Shown one piece after another: positions 5,778-12,881 of a stretch of 12,957 nt of DNA; the stretch's first letter is position 1; each line of letters opens with the position of its first letter. A model generated the notes under the pieces. That model was not told where the DNA came from. It worked only from the letters and a program-made list of their open reading frames with translations, and did not search any database. The stretch covers positions 1 through 12,957 of the forward strand of contig CAKTOB010000042.1 of assembly GCA_934589525.1 (NCBI GenBank), read 5' to 3'. Source of the DNA: an uncultured Oscillospiraceae bacterium (GTDB taxonomy: Bacteria; Bacillota; Clostridia; Oscillospirales; Oscillospiraceae). The position numbers and the translations under genes are program-made.

Positions 5778-7007
5778 GTGAAAGACTTAAAACATTTGTA
5801 TTACTTTGAGAACCTGCTGCAGGATGCAAACAATGCCCTGGTGCGGCAGGCGCAGGAAGAGGGCGGCCTGGCCATTGGCTACACCTGCTTCCACATGCCG
5901 GAGGTTCTGCTGAACCTGGGCAAGTGCTTCTCCGTGAGATTGCGGGCCCCCAATACGGGCTCCATGGAGGTTGCCACTTATTACATGTGCAACGGCAGCT
6001 GCGAATACAGCCGTGCGCTGCTGGAGCGGGCTCTGGAAGGAAACTACCGGTTCCTGGATGCCATGGCCGGTGTGGACCTGTGCGAGGCCATGAACCGCTG
6101 CATGGAGAACATGGAGCTATTGCAGATCCAAGATCCGGGCAAAAAGAACTTCTTCTGGACCAATACGGACGTGGCATACTCCGATGACGAGGCCAGTGTC
6201 AAGCATACGGTGGAGCAGCTTCGCCGGAAACTGCTAAAGCCCCTTCACGACAACTACGGCGTGGATGTGTCGGACGATGCCCTCCGGGCGGCGGTGGCGG
6301 AGCACAACGAGATTTGCCGCCTGATCACCCAGATCGGAGAGTTCCGGAAGCTGGACAACCCCACCATTACGGGCTATGAGTTCCACGTTCTGACCCTGGC
6401 CACCTATGTCTGCCCCAAGTACCTGATTATTGACAAGCTCCGGGAGACCCTGGAGGAGCTGAAAACCAGAGAGCCGGACAAGAAGCCCAAGCACCGCATC
6501 CGTGTGGTGGTGGTGGGCTCGGAAATCGATGATCCGGAGCTGATTTCCCTGATGGAAGAAAACGGTGCCATGGTGGTGGCGGACCGGTTCTGCTATGGCA
6601 GCATTCCCGGCAGACAGGAGATCATTCTCAACGACCGGGAAGACGTGCTGACCCAGATCTGCCGCCGGTATTTGCAGGACACCGAGTGCCCCCGGCACTG
6701 TGCCCCCCACAAGGTCCAGTACCGCTATGACCATGTGGCGAGGCTTGTCAAGGACTACAAGGCCGACGGCGTGATTTACGAGCAGATGAAGTTCTGCACC
6801 TACTGGAGCTATGAGCGGACTTTGGCCTCCCATGTAATGGCCGATGAGTACGGCATTCCCACCCTCTCCATTGACCGCCCCTACCGCAGCGGCAGCAGCG
6901 GCCAGCTCCGGACCCGGATCCAGGCCTTTGTGGAGAACGTAGAGATCAAGAAAATCAAGGCCCGCCGGGCCGAAAAAGCCCAGGAGGTGCAAGAAAATGG
7001 CGTATAA
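5778..7007 (+). CDS. 2-hydroxyacyl-CoA dehydratase-family protein, smaller subunit (HgdB/BcrC-like)
   Basis: This 409-residue subunit belongs to the family of radical dehydratases and benzoyl-CoA-type reductases. These carry a [4Fe-4S] cluster that receives an electron from an ATP-driven activator and passes it to a CoA-thioester substrate. Likely cluster ligands are Cys37 (GYTCFHMPEVLL), Cys71 or Cys75 (MCNGSCEYSRALLE) and Cys340 (MKFCTYWSYER). The tail SIDRPYRSGSSGQLRTRIQA (364-383) matches the family's C-terminal motif. The length is near the usual 370-430. The start is GTG 5778, with AAAGAGGTG about 6 nt upstream. Its last 11 nt overlap the next gene, which implies coupled, equimolar synthesis. 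The substrate cannot be read from sequence. Confidence 0.9.
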   Translation: MKDLKHLYYFENLLQDANNALVRQAQEEGGLAIGYTCFHMPEVLLNLGKCFSVRLRAPNTGSMEVATYYMCNGSCEYSRALLERALEGNYRFLDAMAGVDLCEAMNRCMENMELLQIQDPGKKNFFWTNTDVAYSDDEASVKHTVEQLRRKLLKPLHDNYGVDVSDDALRAAVAEHNEICRLITQIGEFRKLDNPTITGYEFHVLTLATYVCPKYLIIDKLRETLEELKTREPDKKPKHRIRVVVVGSEIDDPELISLMEENGAMVVADRFCYGSIPGRQEIILNDREDVLTQICRRYLQDTECPRHCAPHKVQYRYDHVARLVKDYKADGVIYEQMKFCTYWSYERTLASHVMADEYGIPTLSIDRPYRSGSSGQLRTRIQAFVENVEIKKIKARRAEKAQEVQENGV

Positions 7008-8565
7008 CCCCAAAACAGGCAAGGGCCTGGGCAACCTCTACCGGGCCGACAGCAGAGCCATGACCCACCGGGAATGGAAGGGCTTCAAGGACACCATGTA
7101 TGATTTTGGCCGCTGGCTCAAGTGCTATGGTTTCATTGCGGCCACCCTGGGCGGCCATCCCATTCTGATGGTCAAGGCCATGAAGCGTTACCGCTGGATG
7201 CTCTCTTATCTCACCGCCGCCAACATGATCGACCGGCACACCATTGGCCTGCGGGGCAAGGAGCTGCGCTACGTCCATGAGGAACTATTCGCCCTGGTCC
7301 ACAACGCCACCATCAACGTCAAGAAGATCATTGAGCGGGACGAGCATCTGCGGCCCAATAGTAAAAAGGCCAAGGCTCTACGGGACAACACCGTCATGTT
7401 TGACGAAATGACCCCCTCCAACATCATGTGGGGCTTCCCGACCCTGGACTGGATGGACATTGCCATGATGACCATCGGTATGCCCGGCGAGGTGGACCAG
7501 CAGGCCAACATCTATTACATTGACCGCATCGAGGAGTTTGGCATGGCGGCAGACGTCTGCCCTCTGCCGGCTGCCGAGTGCGGCTGCGCCGTGGTCAATG
7601 ACTATCCCATTCTGGGCAAGACCTATATCACCAGCACCATGCCCTGTGACGGTTCCATCGGCCAGACCACCTTTATGGGCCGGTACTTCCGGAATCTGCC
7701 CATCTATCAGATCACGCCCCCTCAGCGGTTCAACGAGCCGGAGGTCCAGGAGTTCGCGGTCCAAAACCTGAAAGGCTGCATCAAGTTCATTGAGGACAAC
7801 TATGGGGTCCAATGGGACTGGGATGCCTTCTGGAAAAATGCGGAGGAATACAACAAATCCACCCAGGCGGTCATTGACAAGTGGGACATCAACTGCACCG
7901 ATTATCCCCAGGTTTGCGGCGCGGCACTGTCTCTGACCCGGGAATATGAGTTCCAGGGTGCGGGCTGCATGGACCCCTACCTCTACAAAGCCCAGCTGAA
8001 AACCACGGAAATGGCCAAGAAGGGCTACGAGGAGGATGCGGCCAGGGGCGTCAAGAACTATCGCCACCGGGCCATCGTCTGGGCCTGCCCCGCCCACTAT
8101 TACACCAACTTCACCTACTGGGCAGACCACTGCTGGGGCGTCAAGACCCTGGTGGATATGGAGTGCATGCTTTCCTACCATATGTACCACATCGGTGATG
8201 AGGAACAGGCCATGATCGATATGGCCAGCAGCTACGAGCGGATGATGATGCGCTCCCACACCAACGGCGGCTACGTCAATTCCCTGGACGAGCTGTGGAA
8301 GATGGTCAAGAAGTTCAATGCGGATATGGTCATTATGTATGACCACGTTTCCTGCAAGAACGTGGGCTGCCTCCACGGCCTCTATGAGGATCAGGCCAGA
8401 GAGCACGGTGTCCATATGGTTTGGGTGCCCCACGACCTGATGGATCCCCGTACTGTTTCCCGTGTGGCCATGCGTGACGCCTTCAACAAGTACATGACCA
8501 ACGTCTTCCGGGAAGAGCCTCTGGACCCCACCTTCGTAGACTACGAAGATCCCCTGACCTGGTAA
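6997..8565 (+). CDS. 2-hydroxyacyl-CoA dehydratase-family protein, larger subunit (HgdA/BcrB-like)
   Basis: This 522-residue partner of the preceding subunit probably forms the heterodimer with it. Family features begin near residue 135. Likely cluster cysteines are Cys188 (DVCPLPAAECGC), Cys217 (TSTMPCDGS, a strong family motif) and Cys453 (DHVSCKNVG). About 130 basic, His-rich residues precede the recognisable domain, making it longer than most relatives (roughly 400-480). Cysteine content is high (C195, C197, C300, C307, C324, C364, C379, C390 and C458 as well). ATG 6997 follows AGGAGGTG (6982-6989). Which subunit binds the substrate is not evident. Confidence 0.88.
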   Translation: MAYNPKTGKGLGNLYRADSRAMTHREWKGFKDTMYDFGRWLKCYGFIAATLGGHPILMVKAMKRYRWMLSYLTAANMIDRHTIGLRGKELRYVHEELFALVHNATINVKKIIERDEHLRPNSKKAKALRDNTVMFDEMTPSNIMWGFPTLDWMDIAMMTIGMPGEVDQQANIYYIDRIEEFGMAADVCPLPAAECGCAVVNDYPILGKTYITSTMPCDGSIGQTTFMGRYFRNLPIYQITPPQRFNEPEVQEFAVQNLKGCIKFIEDNYGVQWDWDAFWKNAEEYNKSTQAVIDKWDINCTDYPQVCGAALSLTREYEFQGAGCMDPYLYKAQLKTTEMAKKGYEEDAARGVKNYRHRAIVWACPAHYYTNFTYWADHCWGVKTLVDMECMLSYHMYHIGDEEQAMIDMASSYERMMMRSHTNGGYVNSLDELWKMVKKFNADMVIMYDHVSCKNVGCLHGLYEDQAREHGVHMVWVPHDLMDPRTVSRVAMRDAFNKYMTNVFREEPLDPTFVDYEDPLTW

Positions 8566-8598
8566 GGATCAAAGATTGAATACAGAAAGGAATAGAGT

Positions 8599-9396
8599 AT
8601 GAAATATTTCGGCGGATGCGACGTGGGCTCTACCTATACCAAGTGCGTCATCATTGACGAAACCGGTAAAATGGTCGCCAATACCACCATTCGAAGCAAA
8701 ATCAACGCGGAGATCAGCGCCAAGGATGCCCTGACCCAGACCATCGCCCAGGTGGCGGACCTGCATGACATTGGAGACCTATCTTACCTGGTGGGTACCG
8801 GCTACGGCCGGAACAAGGTGCCCCAGGCGGATGAGAACATCTCGGAAATCTCCTGCCACGCCATGGGCGTTCATGTGACCAACCCCAGCGTCAAGGCCAT
8901 TATCGACATCGGCGGCCAGGATGTCAAGGGCATCGCCATTGACGGAGACGGCACGGTCCAGACCTTTGCCATGAACGACAAGTGCGCCGCAGGCACCGGC
9001 CGGTTCTTTGAGGCCATGGCCAATGCCTTTGAGTGCAGCTTGGAGGAGTTTTCCAATCTGTCTCTGACGGCCAAAAACGTGATCCCCATTACCGCCCAGT
9101 GTACGGTCTTTGCCGAGTCCGAGGTCATCACCCTGGTGGGCGAGGGCAAGCCCCGGGATGAGATCGCGGCGGGCATCCAGCAGGCCGTGGCAAAGCGCTG
9201 CTTCGTCATGGCCAAAAAGGCCGGTGCCAAGGACCAGATCACCCTGACCGGCGGCTGCGCCAAGAATACGGGCCTCAAGAGAGCCATTGAAAAGGTGCTT
9301 CGCATCCAGGTGGTGGAGCTGTCCACCGATCCCCAGCTGATGGGCGCGCTTGGTGCTGCGGAATACGCCCGCCAGAAGGGCCTGGACCAGGAATAA
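8599..9396 (+). CDS. Dehydratase activator ATPase, HgdC/BadF/BadG family
   Basis: This 265-residue ASKHA-fold ATPase matches the usual length of HgdC-type archerases. It has the phosphate-binding loops DVGSTYTK (8-15) and DIGGQD (103-108), GTGRF (132-136) and TGGCAKN (217-223). Cys129 (NDKCAAGTG) and Cys168 (TAQCTVFAESE) are the conserved pair that holds one [4Fe-4S] cluster between the two subunits of the homodimer. ATP hydrolysis drives a low-potential electron onto the dehydratase; the electron donor is normally a ferredoxin or flavodoxin, and none is encoded here. ATG 8599 lies 8 nt after GAAAGG (8585-8590) and 33 nt after the dehydratase stop. This is the firmest assignment in the operon. 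Confidence 0.95.
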   Translation: MKYFGGCDVGSTYTKCVIIDETGKMVANTTIRSKINAEISAKDALTQTIAQVADLHDIGDLSYLVGTGYGRNKVPQADENISEISCHAMGVHVTNPSVKAIIDIGGQDVKGIAIDGDGTVQTFAMNDKCAAGTGRFFEAMANAFECSLEEFSNLSLTAKNVIPITAQCTVFAESEVITLVGEGKPRDEIAAGIQQAVAKRCFVMAKKAGAKDQITLTGGCAKNTGLKRAIEKVLRIQVVELSTDPQLMGALGAAEYARQKGLDQE

Positions 9397-9406
9397 GGAG
9401 GCAGCT

Positions 9407-9562
9407 ATGGCTTGGTATTGGATCGTGGCAATTGTAATTGTCGCTTTGTTTGCCCTGCTGTTTGTGGTGTATATGACCAATGCGGATTTGAAGCTGGTGG
9501 AAAAAATCTATGACGCAATGATCAAATACCACGATCAGCAGCATATTGAGACGAAACTGTAA
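9407..9562 (+). CDS. Small single-span membrane protein, 51 residues
   Basis: This reading frame encodes 51 residues. One hydrophobic span (WYWIVAIVIVALFALLFVVY, residues 3-22) is followed by a charged amphipathic tail with Lys, Asp, Glu and a His-containing end. It has an excellent AAGGAGG (9395-9401), 5 nt before ATG 9407, starts 10 nt after the activator and ends in TAATG shared with the next start. This spacing makes it a real gene rather than a chance frame. The frame extends back to 9350 inside the activator gene, without a ribosome site. I recognise no family. It may dock part of the dehydratase/reductase system to the membrane or to an electron carrier. Confidence 0.8.
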   Translation: MAWYWIVAIVIVALFALLFVVYMTNADLKLVEKIYDAMIKYHDQQHIETKL

Positions 9563-10302
9563 TGACTATTTTTGACGAACTGATTCAAAAAACCTACGAC
9601 CTTTTTCCCCAGGGCGGTAACAGTTTCACCGCCTTGCCGGACCCTGCATCCTATCAGGGGAAACGCAGCGAGCTGATTTTGGGCAAGGAAACGGCCTTTG
9701 AGCTGGGGGGCGGCAGCGCCCCCTGCACCTCCTGCATCATGTATACGGAAAACGAAGACCTGGTGCCCCGGGATGAGGTGGTGGTCTATGGGCCGGATTT
9801 GACCCAACTGAAGGCCGACTGCGCCTTTGCAAGGATCGCCCTGATCCGCACGGATTTCATTGAAGCCCAGGGAGAGCAGGGGGCCTACGGAATTCTGGAA
9901 AACATCAGCCTTCGGAAATACGATGTGTTCCCCAAGGGCTATATGGTCAGGACTTCGGCTCTCAGCAACCGGGAGCAGATCCGGGTGTCCAAAACGGCGG
10001 TAAAAGAAAAACGGACCTTTGCCCAGGTGGGCAGCATGTACATTTCCGAGTTCCATAAAAATGAGCACGTCCAGGCGGTGAAGATGATTTTTGTGACCCT
10101 TCCGGAGTTTGACTACCGGAAGATGGACCACCTGGGCACCCTTTCTCTGGAGGTGTTCCGGGCCCTGAACCATATGCTGACAGACCTGAAAATGGACTGT
10201 AAGGCCTGTGAGTGGAAAATCGTTTGCGATGAGGTGGAGGGCATGAAGGCCCTGCACCAGGAGCAGCTCGGCAAAGGACAAAAGAATCACGAAAAAACCT
10301 AA
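9562..10302 (+). CDS. Acetyl-CoA synthase beta-subunit (CdhC/AcsB)-like protein lacking the A-cluster half
   Basis: This 246-residue protein resembles, from memory, the first part of archaeal CdhC and the middle domain of bacterial AcsB. The similar stretches are FELGG (46-50), DEVVVYGPDL (71-80), a region with RVSK (141-144) and FHKNEHVQAVKMIFVT (164-179, compared with the Phe-Lys-x-Glu...Lys-Met...Thr pattern). In CODH/ACS that domain contacts CoA and the corrinoid protein. The later A-cluster cysteines are absent. Instead there is Cys55-x2-Cys58 and, near the C-terminus, Cys213-x2-Cys216-x5-Cys222 (CKACEWKIVC), which could hold an iron-sulfur cluster. Its start overlaps the preceding stop by 1 nt. 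The product is probably soluble. The assignment is moderate and the function unknown. Confidence 0.6.
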   Translation: MTIFDELIQKTYDLFPQGGNSFTALPDPASYQGKRSELILGKETAFELGGGSAPCTSCIMYTENEDLVPRDEVVVYGPDLTQLKADCAFARIALIRTDFIEAQGEQGAYGILENISLRKYDVFPKGYMVRTSALSNREQIRVSKTAVKEKRTFAQVGSMYISEFHKNEHVQAVKMIFVTLPEFDYRKMDHLGTLSLEVFRALNHMLTDLKMDCKACEWKIVCDEVEGMKALHQEQLGKGQKNHEKT

Positions 10303-10304
10303 AC

Positions 10305-10320
10305 AGGAGGAATGATCTTG
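10305..10320 (+). promoter_or_regulatory. Ribosome site that selects a TTG start
   Basis: AGGAGG at 10305-10310 lies 1 nt from ATG 10312, too close for initiation. It lies 7 nt from TTG 10318 in the same frame, the normal spacing. TTG is therefore the likely start of the enoate reductase gene, removing two residues from the ATG-based reading. Confidence 0.7.
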
Positions 10321-12600
10321 AGTAATTTTCGGATAGACCCTGAAATTCAGGAGCTTTGCGACAGCTTTGGCAACTGGTTTCAGGAAGGATGCAAAAATCA
10401 GGCGGGCAACGCCGCCAAGATGACCAGGGAGCTTTATCCCTATACTTCCATTTTCTCGCCCATCCGGGTGAACCGCCTGACCATTAAGAACCGTGTGGTC
10501 ATGGCACCCATGGGGAACCTGATGATGGCTGAAGAGCATGGCCGCCCCAACGAAAAAATGATCCAGTACTTCCTGGCCCGGGCCAAGGGCGGTGTGGGCC
10601 TTTTGACCTCCGGCCTGGTGCCCATCAGCGACGGCATTGACAATACCGTGCAGGAGCCGGACAAGAAGGTCATGATGCCCCGGATCAGCCCCGCCCGTAC
10701 CCTGATGTCCGGTTGGAGAGACCTGGCCCAGGGCTGCCATGCTTACGGCTCCCGGTTCTTCATTCAGCTGACCCCCGGCCTGGGCCGCGTCGGTCCCCCC
10801 ACCTGCCTGGTGCAGCAGCACAAGTTCCCGGTGTCCGCTTCCTTTAATCCCAACTTCTACATTCCGGAAGTGCCCTGTATGCGGCTGACGGACCACAGCC
10901 TGAACAAGATCATCAAAAATGCCGGTCAGGCAGCCGCCGACGCGAAGGAATGCCTGATTGACGGCGTGTACCTCCACGGCCACGAGGGCTACCTTTTGGA
11001 GCAGATGACCAATAAGGCTTTCAACCACCGGAAGATGGGCAAGTTTGCTGATTGGCAGCGGTTTGGCATCGACATGGTCAAGGAGATCCGGAACCGGGTG
11101 GGCCCCAACTATCCCATTATGTACCGCATTGACCTGTCTCTGGCCCTGAACGAGACCTACGGCGAGAGCGGCATGGACCGGGTCAACTCCCTGAAAAAGT
11201 TCAAGAATGGCCGGAATATCGCCGAGACCCTGAACTATATGGAGAATCTGGTGAAGGCCGGTGTGGACCTTTTTGACGTGGATATCGGCTGCTATGACAA
11301 CTGGTGGCTGCCCCATCCCCCCGCAGGCATGCCCGCGGGCTGCTTCCTGGAGGTTTCCAAAATCGTCAAGGACCACTTTGAAAAGAACAAGGTTTTGTCC
11401 AATGCCGGTATCCCCGTCCCCGTGGTGGCGGTGGGCAAGCTGGGCTACCCCGATGTTTCCGAGCGGGCCCTCCGGGAGGGTATGTGCGATATGGTCATGC
11501 TGGGCCGTCCGCTGCTGGCAGACCCTGAGTGGTGCAACAAGGCCTACGCCGGTGACGTGGACAAGATCTGCCCCTGCATCGGCTGTCAGGAGGGCTGCGT
11601 CAATGAGTTCGTGGAAGGCGGTCATATCCAGTGCGCCGTCAACGCCAGAACCGGCTTTGAAGAGATCATTCCGGAAATCGCTCCCAGAGCGGAGAAGCCC
11701 AAGAAAATCGGTGTCGTAGGCGGCGGCCCTGCCGGTATCGTCTTTGCGGTGAACGCCGCCAAGCGGGGCCATACCGTGGAGCTGTTGGAGCGGAGCGACC
11801 GGCTGGGTGGACGTGTGGTTCCCGGCAGCGTTCCTGCCATCAAGTTCGACTTTGCCAACTATCTGGAATGGCTCCAGAACCAGGTGCAGGAGGCGGAAGC
11901 AAACTACAACTTTACCCTGAAAATGAATACGCCTGTAGATAAGGACTATCTGGCGGCCCAGAAGTATGACACCATTGTCTTTGCCATGGGCACCAAGAAC
12001 GCCTTCCCGCCCATTCCCGGCATTGACAAGGTGAAGACCGTTCAGGCTGTGGACCTGCTGGTGCATCCGGAGCTGATGGATGGCGCCCAAAAGGTGGTCG
12101 TCTGCGGCGGCGGTGTTGTGGGCTGCGAAACGGCCTATTGGCTGAGCTTCGAGCACGGCAAGGACGTGAAGGTCATCGAAATGATGAAGAACTTCATGGA
12201 AGGTGTCTGCACCGCCAACCGGGGCCATCTGCTGCACTATATGGAGGGCAGGGTGGAGCTCATCAACTGCGCCCGGGTCACCTCCTTTGAGCCAGGCAAG
12301 GTCCACTATAACCGCAATGTGTCCAAGGGCGTGCCCAATCCCTACAACACCTGGCAGCCCCTGCTGCCTCCCAACATTCCCAATCCCATGGAAAAGAAGC
12401 TTGGCCCGGAGACCCAGGACTTTACGGCGGAGGCCGACCTGATCGTTCTGGCCATGGGTGGCCGTCCCGATGACGCGTTGTATGTAGAGGCCCTGCGTAA
12501 TAACCTGGCGCCGGAAATCTGCAACATCGGTGACAGCTTCGCCGGAGGCAGAGTCCTGGAAGCCAACCGGGCGGCCTTCCGTCTGGCACAGCGGATCTGA
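10318..12600 (+). CDS. 2-enoate reductase (old yellow enzyme/FadH family, FMN, FAD, [4Fe-4S])
   Basis: This 760-residue protein (TTG start) reduces the C=C bond of 2-enoates or related enones using NAD(P)H. Domain order: an N-terminal extension of about 40 residues, an OYE-type FMN barrel (about 43-400; IFSPIRVNRLTIKNRVVMAPM at the start, QLTPGLGRVG at 150-159, HGHEGYL at 220-226), a [4Fe-4S] site C-x2-C-x3-C-x11-C (Cys420, 423, 427, 439), an FAD-binding fold (GVVGGGPAG, 465-473) and an NAD(P)H fold (GGGVVG, 597-602). FadH and clostridial enoate reductases run about 640-680 residues. The surplus is the N-terminus and a Pro-rich insert near 668-702. The canonical DxYGG after the barrel His motif is replaced by KMGKF. 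In amino acid fermentation, FldZ-type enzymes act after the dehydratase, which fits this operon. Confidence 0.9.
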   Translation: MSNFRIDPEIQELCDSFGNWFQEGCKNQAGNAAKMTRELYPYTSIFSPIRVNRLTIKNRVVMAPMGNLMMAEEHGRPNEKMIQYFLARAKGGVGLLTSGLVPISDGIDNTVQEPDKKVMMPRISPARTLMSGWRDLAQGCHAYGSRFFIQLTPGLGRVGPPTCLVQQHKFPVSASFNPNFYIPEVPCMRLTDHSLNKIIKNAGQAAADAKECLIDGVYLHGHEGYLLEQMTNKAFNHRKMGKFADWQRFGIDMVKEIRNRVGPNYPIMYRIDLSLALNETYGESGMDRVNSLKKFKNGRNIAETLNYMENLVKAGVDLFDVDIGCYDNWWLPHPPAGMPAGCFLEVSKIVKDHFEKNKVLSNAGIPVPVVAVGKLGYPDVSERALREGMCDMVMLGRPLLADPEWCNKAYAGDVDKICPCIGCQEGCVNEFVEGGHIQCAVNARTGFEEIIPEIAPRAEKPKKIGVVGGGPAGIVFAVNAAKRGHTVELLERSDRLGGRVVPGSVPAIKFDFANYLEWLQNQVQEAEANYNFTLKMNTPVDKDYLAAQKYDTIVFAMGTKNAFPPIPGIDKVKTVQAVDLLVHPELMDGAQKVVVCGGGVVGCETAYWLSFEHGKDVKVIEMMKNFMEGVCTANRGHLLHYMEGRVELINCARVTSFEPGKVHYNRNVSKGVPNPYNTWQPLLPPNIPNPMEKKLGPETQDFTAEADLIVLAMGGRPDDALYVEALRNNLAPEICNIGDSFAGGRVLEANRAAFRLAQRI

Positions 12601-12631
12601 TCCTTTTCAAAACGGAATACGCCTGAAAAAA

Positions 12632-12666
12632 GAAGCCGCATCGGTTCACGGAGCCGATGCGGCTTC
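12632..12666. terminator. Hairpin at the end of the dehydratase operon
   Basis: GAAGCCGCATCGG (12632-12644) pairs perfectly over 13 bp with CCGATGCGGCTTC (12654-12666). TTC/GAG can extend the stem inward (one G-T pair), leaving an ACG loop. It begins 32 nt after the enoate reductase stop. An A-tract precedes it, and no T-tract follows on the plus strand, so it would be a canonical terminator only on the minus strand. It may still block plus-strand transcripts or protect the 3' end. Confidence 0.7.
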
Positions 12667-12711
12667 CTCGGGGGCCGCAGAAAAAAGGAAAACGAATTTG
12701 TGAAAAAAGTG

Positions 12712-12740
12712 TTGACAAATAGCGAACGCCGTAGTATAAT
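12712..12740 (+). promoter_or_regulatory. Consensus sigma-A promoter of the tRNA-Phe/tRNA-Gly unit
   Basis: TTGACA (12712-12717) and TATAAT (12735-12740) are perfect consensus boxes separated by 17 bp, as expected for a strong stable-RNA promoter. The transcribed leader contains a small hairpin, GCTGTC (12747-12752) with GACAGC (12758-12763), just before the tRNA-Phe 5' end. Confidence 0.93.
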
Positions 12741-12776
12741 ACCCTAGCTGTCAGCGAGACAGCGCATCGAGAAGAT

Positions 12777-12852
<76 letters not shown>

Positions 12853-12853
12853 T

Positions 12854-12877
12854 ATTACCTGAGTCTCCTCGGGTAAT
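12854..12877. repeat. Hairpin in the spacer between the two tRNAs
   Basis: ATTACCTGAG (12854-12863) pairs with CTCGGGTAAT (12868-12877), 10 bp with one G-T pair around a TCTC loop. There is no T-tract, so it probably separates the tRNAs or guides processing rather than ending transcription. Confidence 0.6.
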
Positions 12878-12881
12878 AGAT

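Noticed and set aside
10312..10314. ATG 10312 as the enoate reductase start
   Set aside because: It is only 1 nt from the AGGAGG. TTG 10318 has normal spacing in the same frame.
9535..12306. 923-codon open frame on the minus strand opposite the ACS-like and enoate reductase genes
   Set aside because: It lies opposite two plus-strand genes with clear family motifs, has His/Gly/Leu-rich low-logic composition and no ribosome site. Such frames arise from the third-position GC bias of the real genes.
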